Below are positions 45,496 to 55,800 of a DNA stretch of 64,000 bases, piece after piece. The DNA comes from Mycobacterium arosiense ATCC BAA-1401 = DSM 45069 (GTDB lineage: Bacteria > Actinomycetota > Actinomycetes > Mycobacteriales > Mycobacteriaceae). Every line of letters begins with the position of its first letter. Positions within the stretch are counted from its first letter, which is position 1. The stretch is from assembly GCF_002086125.1 (NCBI RefSeq), contig NZ_MVHG01000003.1, positions 62,001-126,000 of the forward strand. Reading direction: 5' to 3'. The position numbers were made by a program, and so were the translations under genes. The notes under the pieces are model-generated. The model had not been told where the DNA came from. It saw only the letters and a list, made by a program, of their open reading frames with translations, and did no database searches.

Positions 45496-47160
45496 TCAAC
45501 GCTGCGTTGGTGCTCGCCGCGACGCAACCTGGTCGGCGATCGCCTTTTTGTCGATCTTGCCGATCGGGGTGGTGGGCAGTGATGTCATCGGTATTAACAC
45601 GTCGGGGCGGGCGTGCGCGGCCACACCGCGCTCGTCGAGGTAGCCGTTCAATTCCGCTAACGACAGTTCGGCGCCGTTGAAAACCACGGCCGCACAGATC
45701 TTCTCGCCCAGGTAGGGGTCGGGCAGCGCGACCGCCGCGGCCGAGAAGATCGTCGGATGGCTGTGCAGCTGCTCCTCCAGGTCAGCCGCCGAAATGGTCT
45801 CTCCGCCACGGCAAATCACGTCTTTGACCCGACCGGTCACCACCAGATAGCCGTCGTCGCGCAGCCGCACCACGTCGCCGCTGCGGAAGAACCCCTGCGC
45901 ATCGAAGCTCCGCTCGTTGTCGCGCTCGGCGCGAAAGTAGCCGTTGAACGTGTACGGTCCACGGACCAGTAGCTCGCCTTCCTCGCCCGGGGGCACCGGC
46001 TTGCCCTGCGCATCGACGACGCGCAGTTCGTCGGCTACAGACAAGGGCCGCCCCTGGGTGTGTTCGGTGAGTTCCGGGGGATCGTCGAGCCGGGTGTAGT
46101 TCAGCAGCCCCTCGGCCATCCCGAACACCTGCTGCAGGCCCGGGGTCAGCGCTTTGCGCACCAAGCGGGCATTCTCGGCTTCCAACTTGGCGCCGCCAAC
46201 CTGCAAGAGCCGCAGTGTCTTTGGTGTCACCGGTTCCCAGTCGCAGGCTTGCGCCCACAATTTGGCCAACGCCGGCACCAGGGCCGTCACCGTAACGCCG
46301 TGGCGTTCGATGGCGGCAAAGGCCGCTTCGGGGCTGGGATCGGTGCCGAAAACGGTGGTGGCGCCGACCGTCATCGCTCCGAGCAGACCCGGACAGGCAA
46401 GCGGGAAGTTGTGCCCGGCGGACAAGACCGCCAAGTACACGTCGTCGGCGGTGAGCTTACAGAGTTCGGCGCTGGCCTTCGCGTTGAAGACGTAGTCGTC
46501 GTGGGTGCGGGGGATGAGCTTCGGCGTGCCCGTGGTGCCACCCGAAACCAGCAGCAGGGCGGGCGATCCCGGATCGGGCGTCGACGGCGGCGCGCCGGTG
46601 ACCGCCCGATCGCGCAGTTGCGCCCACGAGGTGAACGGTCCCGGCTCCCCGTCGACAAAGACGTGCTCCAGCGCGCCGTGCCGCTCGACGAGCTCCTGCG
46701 CCATGGTTCGGTAGTCGAATCCGCCTGCGGTGTCGGTGATCAGCAGTCCGGTGGCCTCGCTGACCGCGGCGAAATGCCCCAGTTCGCCCGCCCGGTGACC
46801 GGGTAGGCACATCACCGGGATCGCCCCGGCCCGCAGCAGCCCGAACAGCGCCACCGCGAACTGACAGCCGTTCGGCAATTGCAGCAACACCCGGTCGCCC
46901 GGTGCGATCCCCGCGCCGCGCAGTCCGTTGGCCGCGCGGTTGGCCTGGTCATCCAAGTCCGCGTAACTGAAGCCGGTGTCGCCCACGGCGTCGAGGACGG
47001 CGATTCGATTGGGCCACTGCCGGGCCGCGTCGGTCAGGATCGTGTCGAGGGCCCGTCCCATCCAATAGCCGGCCGCCCGATAGGCGGCGCTCCGATCGGC
47101 GGGGAAGGGCACGAACCCGTCGAGGACTCCGGTCGGCGGCTGCGGTGTGTTCGAGCTCAT
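45496..47160 (-). CDS. mbtA: Salicyl-AMP ligase MbtA
   Basis: 554 aa adenylating enzyme that activates salicylate and loads it on the aryl carrier domain of MbtB. The AMP-binding motifs are LLLVSGGTTGTPKLIPRTHDDY, VFGMAEGLLNYTR, FRSGDVVRLRDDGYLVVTGRVKD and the late catalytic Lys in PIGKIDKKAIAD. The SAGHNFPLACPG segment of stand-alone aryl acid ligases is present. It is full length. It diverges from mbtB across a 108-bp region with two IdeR boxes, so it should be iron repressed. Confidence 0.97.
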   Translation of the reverse strand: MSSNTPQPPTGVLDGFVPFPADRSAAYRAAGYWMGRALDTILTDAARQWPNRIAVLDAVGDTGFSYADLDDQANRAANGLRGAGIAPGDRVLLQLPNGCQFAVALFGLLRAGAIPVMCLPGHRAGELGHFAAVSEATGLLITDTAGGFDYRTMAQELVERHGALEHVFVDGEPGPFTSWAQLRDRAVTGAPPSTPDPGSPALLLVSGGTTGTPKLIPRTHDDYVFNAKASAELCKLTADDVYLAVLSAGHNFPLACPGLLGAMTVGATTVFGTDPSPEAAFAAIERHGVTVTALVPALAKLWAQACDWEPVTPKTLRLLQVGGAKLEAENARLVRKALTPGLQQVFGMAEGLLNYTRLDDPPELTEHTQGRPLSVADELRVVDAQGKPVPPGEEGELLVRGPYTFNGYFRAERDNERSFDAQGFFRSGDVVRLRDDGYLVVTGRVKDVICRGGETISAADLEEQLHSHPTIFSAAAVALPDPYLGEKICAAVVFNGAELSLAELNGYLDERGVAAHARPDVLIPMTSLPTTPIGKIDKKAIADQVASRRAPTQR

Positions 47161-47212
47161 AGCTCCTCTAGGCGGGGGCTTCTGACGGGGCTAGTAGCGG
47201 GGACGCAGGGAG

Positions 47213-47231
47213 TAAGGATAGGGTAACCGAA
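47213..47231 (-). promoter_or_regulatory. IdeR iron box 1, mbtA-mbtB intergenic region
   Basis: TAAGGATAGGGTAACCGAA matches the 19-bp IdeR consensus at 15 positions. It is the box nearer to mbtA and probably governs that gene, possibly both. Confidence 0.85.
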
Positions 47232-47234
47232 AAA

Positions 47235-47253
47235 TTAGGGCAGCCTGTGCTAA
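47235..47253 (+). promoter_or_regulatory. IdeR iron box 2, mbtA-mbtB intergenic region
   Basis: TTAGGGCAGCCTGTGCTAA matches the IdeR consensus at 13 positions with both outer arms (TTAGG, CTAA) intact. It ends 15 bases before the mbtB start codon, three bases beyond box 1, so two IdeR dimers could bind side by side. Confidence 0.78.
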
Positions 47254-47268
47254 TTCAGGGAGGGTCGT

Positions 47269-50200
47269 GTGGTGCACGCCTCGGCACGCTCGGAGGATAT
47301 CCGGGCGGAGGTGGCCGAACTCCTCGGCGTCGACGTCGATGCAGTTCAGCCGGGTAACAACCTCATCAGCCAGGGCCTGGACTCGCTCCGGATCATGACG
47401 TTGGCCGGCCGTTGGCGCCGTCAGGGCATCGCCATCGACTTCGCCACCCTGGCCGAGCAGCCGACCATCGAAGCCTGGACCCGGTTGGTTTACGCCGACG
47501 GGCAAAGCGCCGACCAGCCGACCGTTCCCGCCGAGGCGGCCGAAAGCGCCGAGCCATCGGCCGAGGACGAGCCGTTTCCCCTGGCCCCGATGCAGCACGC
47601 GATGTGGGTGGGCCGCCAAGACCACCAGCAGCTCGGTGGCGTCGCCGGGCACCTCTATGTCGAATTCGACGGTGGCCCGATCGATCCGGAGCGGCTGCGC
47701 AGGGCGGCCACGGCGCTGGCACGTCGCCATCCGATGCTGCGCGTGCGGTTCCTGCCCGACGGCACGCAGCGCATCACCCCGGCCGACCAGAGCGGCGCCT
47801 TCCCGGTCGAGGTCGAGGACCTGCGGGAGCGCAGCACCGACGAGGTCGAACGGCGGCTCGCCGACATCCGCGACGCGAAATCACACCAGCAGCTCGACGG
47901 CTCCGTGTTCGAACTGGCGGTGACGTTGCTGCCGTCCGAGCGGTCCCGGCTGCACGTGGACCTGGACATGCAGGCCGCCGACGCGATGAGTTATCGCACT
48001 CTGATGGGCGACCTGGCGGCCCTCTACGGCGGCCGTGACCTCCCCGAGCTGAGCTACACCTATCGGCAGTACCGCCAAGCGATCGAGGCCGAAGAGACGC
48101 AGCCGCAACCGGCCCGCGAGGCCGACCGGGACTGGTGGGCGCAGCGCCTGCCGGAGCTGCCCGACCCGCCCGCGTTGCCGTTTACGGGTGGCCGCGGCTC
48201 CGAGCGGAGCACCCGGCGCTGGCACTGGCTGGACCCACAAACCCGCGATGCGCTGTTCGCCCGCGCCCAGTCGCGCGGGATCACTCCGGCCATGGCGCTG
48301 GCCGCGGGATTCGCCAACGCCCTGGCGCGCTGGTCGACCACTCCGCGCTTTTTGCTGAACGTCCCGCTGTTCGGGCGCCAGGCCCTGCATCCCGACGTCG
48401 ACTCGCTGGTCGGTGACTTCACCTCCTCGCTGCTGCTCGACGTCGATCTGGCCGGCGCGCACACCGCGGCGGCGCGGGCACACGCCGTGCAGGGCGCGAT
48501 GCGCACGGCCGCCGCCCATTCCGCCTACCCCGGGTTGTCGGTGCTGCGCGACCTCAGCCGTCATCGCGGCACTCAGGTGCTCGCCCCGGTGGTGTTCACC
48601 AGCGCGCTGGGACTTGGCGAATTGTTCGGCCGCGATGTGACCGATCGATTCGGCACGCCGGCGTGGATCATCTCCCAGGGCCCGCAGGTGCTGCTCGACG
48701 CGCAGGTCACCGAGTTCGACGGCGGCGTCCTGGTGAATTGGGATGTGCGCGAAGGCATGTTCCCCCCGGGCGTCATCGACGCCATGTTCGGCTACCACAT
48801 CGACGAGCTGCTGCGGCTGGCCTCCGCCGATGACGCGTGGGACGCGCCGGGCCCCCCGGCACTGCCCGAGACGCAGCGCGCGGTGCGCGAGGCGGTCAAC
48901 GCTCGCACGGCGGCCCCCAGCGGAGAAGCCTTGCACGACGGGTTCTTCCGGCAAGCCGAGCGGCGGCCCGATGCCCCGGCGGTGTTCGCGAGCACCGGCG
49001 ACCTCAGCTACGCACAACTGCGCGACAAAGCGCTGGCGGTGGCCGCGGCGCTGCGCGCCGCCGGGGTGGCCGCCGGCGACACCATCGCGATCATGGGGCC
49101 GAAGACGGCCGAGCAGATTCCGGCATTGCTTGGCACCCTGTCCGTCGGCGCCGTCTACCTGCCGATCGGCGCCGACCAGCCGCGCGATCGCGCGGAGCGC
49201 ATCCTGGAATCCGGTGCGGTGAGCCTGGCCCTGGTGTGCGGCGGACGACCGCTGTCCGTGCCGGTGCACGAACTGGTGCTGGCCGATATCCTGCGCGACG
49301 TTTCCGCAAGCACCGAGATTAGTTCAGCGAGAAGCGATCCCGCCGCGCTCGCCTACGTGTTGTTCACCTCGGGCTCCACCGGCGAGCCCAAGGGTGTCGA
49401 GGTCACCCACGACGCGGCGATGAACACCGTGGAATTCATCGGCCGCCACTTCGAGATCGGCCCCGCGGATCGATGCCTGGCCTTGTCGACCCTGGAGGGC
49501 GACATCTCGGTGATGGACGTCTTCGTCACCCTGCGCACCGGCGGGTCGATCGTGGTGGTCGACGAGGCGCAGCGGCGTGATCCCGACGCCTGGGCCCGGC
49601 TCATCGAAACCCACAAGGTCACCGTGCTCCACTTCATGCCCGGCTGGCTGGAGATGCTGATCGAAGTTGGCCGCGGGCGGTTGTCCTCGGTGCGGGTGGT
49701 CCCCACCGGCGGCGACTGGGTGCGGCCGGAGGTGGTGCGCCGCCTTCGGGCCGAAGCGCCCGACCTGCGCTTCGCCGGCTTCGGCGGCGCGACCGAAACC
49801 CCGGTGCACAACAGCATTTTCGAGGTCACCGAAGCGATACCGGAGAGCTGGACGGCCTTGCCCTTCGGCGTCCCGCTGCCCAACAACGCCTGCCGCGTCG
49901 TCGACGACACCGGCGCCGACTGTCCCGACTGGGTGCCCGGCGAATACTGGGTGTCCGGCCGTGGCATCGCGCGCGGCTACCGCGGGCGGCCCGATCTCAC
50001 CGCCGAACGCTTTGTCGAGCATGACGGCCGAATTTGGTATCGCACGGGCGATTTGGTGCGTTACTGGCCGGACGGCACCCTCGAATTCGTGGGGCGCGCC
50101 GACCATCGGGTCAAGATCAGCGGTTACCGCGTCGAGCTGGGCGAGATCGAGACCGCGCTGCGGCGGGTGCCCGGGGTGCGCACGGCGGTGGCCGCACTGA

Positions 50201-50784
50201 TCGCCGTGTCCGGCGAATCCGACGTGCTGGCCGCGCAGGTATGCACCGACGGCACCTCGCTGACCGCCGAGCGAATCCGGCAGCGTCTCGCGGACCTCGT
50301 GCCCGCACACATGGTGCCGCGCCATATCACGGTGGTGGAGCGGATCGGGTTCACCGATACCGGAAAGCTCGACCGCCGGGCCGTCGCACGCGAATTGGAA
50401 ACCGCCGTGGCGCAATCGCAGCGGCCTGGCCACCGGGCGCCGTCGACGCCGCTGGAATCCGCACTGACACTGATCCTCGGTGAACTGCTGGGCCGGGAGA
50501 ACATCGGGGTCGACGACGACTTCTTCGCTCTCGGCGGTGACTCGGTGCTCGCCACCCAGGCGGTGGCGAGGATTCGGGCTTGGCTGGATGCACCCGACAT
50601 CATGGTCGCCGACATCTTCGCCAATCGAACCGTGTCGACGCTGGCCGCGGCGCTCGGTGCCGGCGAAGAAGACCCCGGCCGGCTCGACCAGGTCGCCGAG
50701 CTCTATCTGGAGGTTATCGGTATGGACGCCGAATCGGTTCTGGCGGCCTCGGCGCAACCCACGAAATCGTATACCGCCCAATGA
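47269..50784 (+). CDS. mbtB: Mycobactin NRPS MbtB (aryl carrier - cyclization - Ser adenylation - PCP)
   Basis: 1171 aa from GTG 47269 (VVHASARSEDIRAEVAELLG). Order: aryl carrier domain with GLDSLR (Ser about 38); cyclization domain from about 100 with DMQAADAMS (DxxxxDxxS) near 232; adenylation domain from about 550 with LFTSGSTGEPKG near 697, YRTGDLVRYW and TDTGKLDRRA; PCP with [13 protein letters not shown] near 1085. It joins salicylate to Ser (or Thr) and closes the oxazoline ring. Unlike M. tuberculosis MbtB, it has no C-terminal thioesterase; that is the next gene. Confidence 0.96.
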   Translation: MVHASARSEDIRAEVAELLGVDVDAVQPGNNLISQGLDSLRIMTLAGRWRRQGIAIDFATLAEQPTIEAWTRLVYADGQSADQPTVPAEAAESAEPSAEDEPFPLAPMQHAMWVGRQDHQQLGGVAGHLYVEFDGGPIDPERLRRAATALARRHPMLRVRFLPDGTQRITPADQSGAFPVEVEDLRERSTDEVERRLADIRDAKSHQQLDGSVFELAVTLLPSERSRLHVDLDMQAADAMSYRTLMGDLAALYGGRDLPELSYTYRQYRQAIEAEETQPQPAREADRDWWAQRLPELPDPPALPFTGGRGSERSTRRWHWLDPQTRDALFARAQSRGITPAMALAAGFANALARWSTTPRFLLNVPLFGRQALHPDVDSLVGDFTSSLLLDVDLAGAHTAAARAHAVQGAMRTAAAHSAYPGLSVLRDLSRHRGTQVLAPVVFTSALGLGELFGRDVTDRFGTPAWIISQGPQVLLDAQVTEFDGGVLVNWDVREGMFPPGVIDAMFGYHIDELLRLASADDAWDAPGPPALPETQRAVREAVNARTAAPSGEALHDGFFRQAERRPDAPAVFASTGDLSYAQLRDKALAVAAALRAAGVAAGDTIAIMGPKTAEQIPALLGTLSVGAVYLPIGADQPRDRAERILESGAVSLALVCGGRPLSVPVHELVLADILRDVSASTEISSARSDPAALAYVLFTSGSTGEPKGVEVTHDAAMNTVEFIGRHFEIGPADRCLALSTLEGDISVMDVFVTLRTGGSIVVVDEAQRRDPDAWARLIETHKVTVLHFMPGWLEMLIEVGRGRLSSVRVVPTGGDWVRPEVVRRLRAEAPDLRFAGFGGATETPVHNSIFEVTEAIPESWTALPFGVPLPNNACRVVDDTGADCPDWVPGEYWVSGRGIARGYRGRPDLTAERFVEHDGRIWYRTGDLVRYWPDGTLEFVGRADHRVKISGYRVELGEIETALRRVPGVRTAVAALIAVSGESDVLAAQVCTDGTSLTAERIRQRLADLVPAHMVPRHITVVERIGFTDTGKLDRRAVARELETAVAQSQRPGHRAPSTPLESALTLILGELLGRENIGVDDDFFALGGDSVLATQAVARIRAWLDAPDIMVADIFANRTVSTLAAALGAGEEDPGRLDQVAELYLEVIGMDAESVLAASAQPTKSYTAQ

Positions 50785-51542
50785 CTTTGAATATCGTGAT
50801 CAACGCTTCTGCCACGTTCCCGTCCTGGATCAAACTGACCCCGGGCCGCAACGGCGGGTCATCCACCGGAGCCACCGTGGTGTTTCCGCACGCCGGCGCG
50901 GCCGCCGCAAGCTATCGGGTGCTGGCGGTCGCGCTGGCCGCGGGCGGCGACACCTACATCGTTCAGTACCCGCAACGGGCCGACCGCCTCAGCGAACCCG
51001 GCCACGACAGCGTGCACGACTTGGCCGCGAGCCTCTTCCAAGCGGCACCCTGGTCCGGGGTCGCGCCGCTGAAGTTGTTCGGGCACAGCATGGGCGCCGT
51101 CGTCGCCTTCGAGTTCGCCCGCGTCGCCGAGGCGCACGGCACGGCCGTGCAAAAGCTGTGGGTGTCCGCGGGTCCGCCGCCGTGCGTCGTCGCCGACATG
51201 CCCGAACTGCCGACCAGTGACGACGGGCTGCTGGCCGATATCGCCGATCTGGGGGGGACCGACCCCGAACTGCTTGCCGACGAGGAGTTCTCCGAACTGC
51301 TGACCACCGCGGTGCGCGCCGATTACCAGGCCTTCAATGGCTATGACCCCAGCCCAGATGTTCGCATCGGCGCCGACATTCACGTGCTGGGCGGCCATGG
51401 CGACCACCGCATCGCCACCGGTGTGCTGCGGCAGTGGGAAAGGCATACCGGCGGATCCTTCGCCTTGTCGTTGTACGACGGCGGGCACTTCTACGTCTAC
51501 GACCATGTCGATGCGATCGCCGCGCAGGTGAATGACGGGTGA
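50781..51542 (+). CDS. Stand-alone type II thioesterase of the mycobactin cluster
   Basis: 253 aa with the type II thioesterase pattern: VVFPHAGAAAASY, the nucleophile in LFGHSMGAVVAFEFAR, an Asp in GADIHVLGGHGDHR and a late His in LYDGGHFYVYDH. Type II thioesterases remove stalled or wrong acyl groups from NRPS/PKS carrier domains. The ATG overlaps the mbtB stop (ATGA) and its own stop overlaps mbtC (GTGA). It corresponds to the C-terminal domain of M. tuberculosis MbtB; the name mbtT is used by some authors. Confidence 0.9.
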   Translation: MTLNIVINASATFPSWIKLTPGRNGGSSTGATVVFPHAGAAAASYRVLAVALAAGGDTYIVQYPQRADRLSEPGHDSVHDLAASLFQAAPWSGVAPLKLFGHSMGAVVAFEFARVAEAHGTAVQKLWVSAGPPPCVVADMPELPTSDDGLLADIADLGGTDPELLADEEFSELLTTAVRADYQAFNGYDPSPDVRIGADIHVLGGHGDHRIATGVLRQWERHTGGSFALSLYDGGHFYVYDHVDAIAAQVNDG

Positions 51543-52879
51543 TACCGATCTCTGACGAGGGGTTTGGCGGGTGCCGCGACGCCGAGCACGCCGATCCGGT
51601 GGTGATCGTGGGAATGGGCGTGGAGGCTCCCGGCGGCATCGAAACCGCCGAGGCTTACTGGGATCTGCTGGCACACGGCCGTGAGGCGCTGGGTCCGTTT
51701 CCCACCGACCGCGGGTGGGCGGTGGCCGAACTGCTCGCCGGCTCGCGCCACAACGGTTTCAAAGAGATTCATGACCGTGGTGGTTTCCTCACCGGGGCAA
51801 CCACATTCGATCCGGAGTTCTTCGGCATCTCGCCCCGCGAGGCCGTCGTGATGGACCCGCAGCAGCGGGTGGCGCTTCGAGTGGCCTGGCGGGCGTGTGA
51901 GAACAGCGGCATCAATCCCGACGACCTGGCAGGCCACGATGTGGGCTGCTTCGTCGGCGCCTCGGCCACCGGTTATGGACCCGAAATGGCGCAGTTCTCC
52001 GAACACAGCGGCCATCTGCTCGCCGGGACCGCGCTCAGCGTGATCTCGGGTCGCATCGCCTACACGCTGGGATTGGCCGGGCCGGCACTGACTTTGGACT
52101 CCTCCTGCGCGTCCGCCTTGGTTGCCTTCCACGTCGCGGCGCGCGCGCTACAGAACGACGACTGCGATCTGGCCATCGCTGGTGGGGTCAACGTGCTGGG
52201 CTCACCGGGCTTTTTCGTCGAGTTCTCCAAACAACACGCGCTCTCCGACGACGGATACTGCCGCCCCTACAGCGCGCACGCCAGTGGAACCGTCTGGGCC
52301 GAGGGAGCGGCGATGTTTGTGCTGCAACGCAAATCGGCCGCGCTGCGCGCCGGCCGGCAGATCGTCGCCGAGGTGCGGGCCACCGCCATGAACCAGGACG
52401 GGCGCAGCGCCGGGCTGAGCGCCCCCAGCGGCGACGCTCAGGTCCGGCTGTTCCAGCGGGCCATCAGCCAGGCCGGGATCAAGCCCGGCGAGGTCGGGAT
52501 GATCGAGGGGCACGGTACGGGCACCCGCCTGGGCGACCGAACCGAGTTGCGCTCGCTGGCCCAGACCTACGGCGACACCGAGCCCGGCGCCGGAGCATTG
52601 CTGGGCTCGGTCAAATCCAACCTCGGCCACTCGCTGGCAGCCGCCGGCGCGCTGGGCCTGGCCAAGGTGTTGGTCTCCGCCGAGCACGGCGCCGTCCCAC
52701 CGACCCTGCACGCGGCCGACGCCAGCCCCGAAATCGATTGGGACAAGCAAGGTTTGCGGCTGGCTCAAACCTTGACACAGTGGCCCGCCATTGACGGGCA
52801 GCGCACCGCCGCGGCGTCCGCGTTCGGGATCGCCGGCACCAACGCCCATCTGATCGTCTCCGTCCCCGAGGTCGCATGA
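51539..52879 (+). CDS. mbtC: Mycobactin ketosynthase MbtC
   Basis: 446 aa stand-alone beta-ketoacyl synthase. Active-site Cys in LDSSCASALVAFH, the two His in EGHGTGTRLGD and KSNLGHSLAAAG. It works with MbtD to make the beta-hydroxyacyl unit of mycobactin by one malonyl extension. The GTG start overlaps the thioesterase stop and the end overlaps mbtD by 4 nt. No acyltransferase or carrier domain is present; those are in MbtD. Confidence 0.95.
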   Translation: MIPISDEGFGGCRDAEHADPVVIVGMGVEAPGGIETAEAYWDLLAHGREALGPFPTDRGWAVAELLAGSRHNGFKEIHDRGGFLTGATTFDPEFFGISPREAVVMDPQQRVALRVAWRACENSGINPDDLAGHDVGCFVGASATGYGPEMAQFSEHSGHLLAGTALSVISGRIAYTLGLAGPALTLDSSCASALVAFHVAARALQNDDCDLAIAGGVNVLGSPGFFVEFSKQHALSDDGYCRPYSAHASGTVWAEGAAMFVLQRKSAALRAGRQIVAEVRATAMNQDGRSAGLSAPSGDAQVRLFQRAISQAGIKPGEVGMIEGHGTGTRLGDRTELRSLAQTYGDTEPGAGALLGSVKSNLGHSLAAAGALGLAKVLVSAEHGAVPPTLHAADASPEIDWDKQGLRLAQTLTQWPAIDGQRTAAASAFGIAGTNAHLIVSVPEVA

Positions 52880-55800
52880 TGCTCACCCAAGCCCTTCCGG
52901 ACGGGCGTATCCCGGTGCCGCTCAGCGCCCACGACCCCGAGCTGATCCGCCGCGACGCCGCCGCGATCGCCGATTACCTTGGCCGCGTCCGGGACGCGGC
53001 GGATCCGACCGCCGCGGTCGCCTCCACCCTGCTGCGGTTGCGACGGATGCGACGGCACCGTGCGGTGGTGCGGGCGGCAGACAGCGCCGAGCTCGTCGCG
53101 GGACTGTCCGCGATCGCCGGCGGCGAGGAGCACGAGCTGGTTTCCTACTCCGCGAAGACGACACCGCCGCGCGTGGCGTTCGTGTTCCCCGGTCAGGGCA
53201 ATCAATGGCAGGGGATGGGAGCCGGCGCCTACCAGCGGCTGCCGGCCTACCGCGAGGCCGCCGACCGATGCGCGCGAGCGTTCGGCGCCGCCGGATTTGC
53301 CTCCCCGCTGCCGTATCTGGTGGACGACGAAGAGCGCAATTGGTCGCGCCCCGAGATCCAGGGCGCGCAGTTCACCCACGCGGTGAGCCTGGCCGAGGCA
53401 TGGCGGTCCTACGGGGTGCTGCCCGACATCACCATCGGCCACAGCCTCGGCGAGGTGGCGGCGGCCTATGTGGCGGAAGCGATATCGCTGCCCGATGCGG
53501 TCGCCTTGGTGGTTGCCCGCGCCACCGTGGTCGACCAGCTGACCGGCCACTACGCGATGGCGGTGCTGGGCACCGGTCTCGACGTCGCCGAGTCGGTGCT
53601 CGCGGAAACGCCGGGCTGGCTGGAAGTGTCGGCGGTCAACGGGCCGTCGTCGACCGTGGTCGCCGGTGACCGCGACGCGGTGGCCGCCGCGGTGGCGCTG
53701 GCCCAAAGTCGCGGCATCTTCAGCCAGCAGCTGTCCGTCGACTATCCCGGGCACACCAGTGCACTGCGACCGTTGCGGGCGAGCCTGGCCGAGCTGACAC
53801 CGAAGTCGACATTCCGGGATGCCCCGGTGCGGTTCATCGGATCCACACTCGGCACCGAATTGGGGGAGGCAACCGACTTCTCCGGTTATTGGTACGAAAA
53901 CCTCTGCGGCACCGTGCGATTCGATCTCGCCGTGCAGTATGCCCGCAGCTGCGGGGCCGACGCGTTCGTCGAGCTCTCGGCGCACCCCTCCTTGCTCTAC
54001 CCGCTCGGCGGCATCGTCGACGACGAGTCGGCCGTCATCGTCGGCTCGGGTCACCGGGACCTACCCATCACCGATTCGCTGTCGACGAGCATCGCCGCCC
54101 TCGCGACCGCCGACCCCGGCTGCCGGTGGGCCGACGCGGTCCCGGCGGTCGACCGGCCGGCGCTGCGCGGCTTCCCCAACGCACCGATGCGTGCGGTGCA
54201 CCTGTGGGCGGCGCCGCGACCGGTGACCGAAGCGCCCCGGCCGCTCACCGTGGCCGTCGAAGACTGGCAGCCGGCCACGGCGCCGGTCGCACCCAGCGCA
54301 CGCACGCTTGAGGTCGCCGTCGTCGGTGCGGGCGCCCTGACGCAACGGCTCCTCGACGCCGTTGCCGCACATGGCAACTGCCGGGCCGCGCCGGTGGGCG
54401 AGGCGGAAGTCGTCGTAGTCGCCGCCCCGGAACTCGATTCACTCGACCCCAGCTCGGCGATCGAGCGGATCGCCACCCTCCCCGACGCGGGCCTGCCCGA
54501 TTACCCCGCGCTCATCGGGCCCCGATGCCGGGCGGTCTGGTTGCTCACCGCCGCTGCCGAACACGTCGACCGCGATGACTCCGCCGTGTCTCCCGCGCAG
54601 GCCGCGCTGGCGGCCATGCATCGCAGCGTCGGCTTCGAATTCCCGGACCAGGCGTTCGGGCATCTGGACCTCGAACACCGCGATGTCGACGCCGCAACGG
54701 CACGAGTCGTCATCGACGTGCTGTTGGGCGAGGCGGCCGAGGTCGCGGTGCGGGGTGCCGAACCGCCGCGGCGCCACGTCCGGACGTTCCGTGCCTGCCG
54801 CCAACCGGCGACCCGCCGCCCACTCGACGCCGCGACGCTGGACAACGTGGTGATCACCGGCGGCAGCGGTGCCATCGGCCTGCGGTACGCGCGGTATTGC
54901 CTGCAACGCGGCGCCCGGACTATTACCCTGCTGAGCCGCAGCGGTGTTGATCCGGCGGTGCTGCGCGAGCTGATCGGCCAGCATGACGCCAAAGTTATTG
55001 CTCCCCAATGCGATATCACCGATCGCGACGCACTGGCCACCGTCGCCGCCGAATGTGGGGGGCCGGGCGCGTCACTGCTGGTCCACACCGCGGGCATCGC
55101 ACGGGCCCGTTCGCGTTCGGATCTCAGCGGTGCGGACGTGGCGGCGGTGTGCGCGGCCAAAGTCCGCGGACTGGCATTGCTGGCCGACGTGTGGCCGCTG
55201 CGGCCGGACTGCCGGATCCTGGCCTGCTCGTCGGTATTCGGGGTGTGGGGCGGACACCACCACGCGGCCTACGCGGCATCCAACCGCATGCTCGACGTGT
55301 TGGCCGCGCAGTTGCGCGCCGCCGGCCGCGATTGCTCGGCGATCCGCTGGGGCCTGTGGCGGGACGCCGGGGTCGTGGTGGGCAACGAGATCACCCGCAC
55401 CGAGCGCTCCGGTCTGGTCGCAATGGAGCCGCAGCGGGCGATCGATGCCGGCCTGTACCGCTACGACGGTGATCCGCTGATTTTCGACGCCGACTTCGGG
55501 CGGCTTCGGGTGTTCTTCGAAAGCCAGGGAATGCCGATGCCGTTCACCGCTTCACCCACCGACGATGGCGCTGCAGCGCAAGGTGTGTGCATTGCGACGC
55601 CACTCGCGGACGTGGTCCACGCCGAATTGGCCGCGACGCTGCACCTGGGTGACTCGCTGTCGATTGACCCCAGCGCCTCGCTCGTCGACCTCGGCGTGGA
55701 CTCGTTGCTGGCACTCGACCTACGTAAACGGCTGCGCCGGACGGTGGGCAACTCGGTTCCGGTGGCTCGCATGCTCGGCGGCATCACCGTGAACGAGCTG

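Noticed and set aside
47881-49269. 462-codon open frame antisense to mbtB
   Set aside because: Lies wholly inside MbtB catalytic domains; no features of its own.
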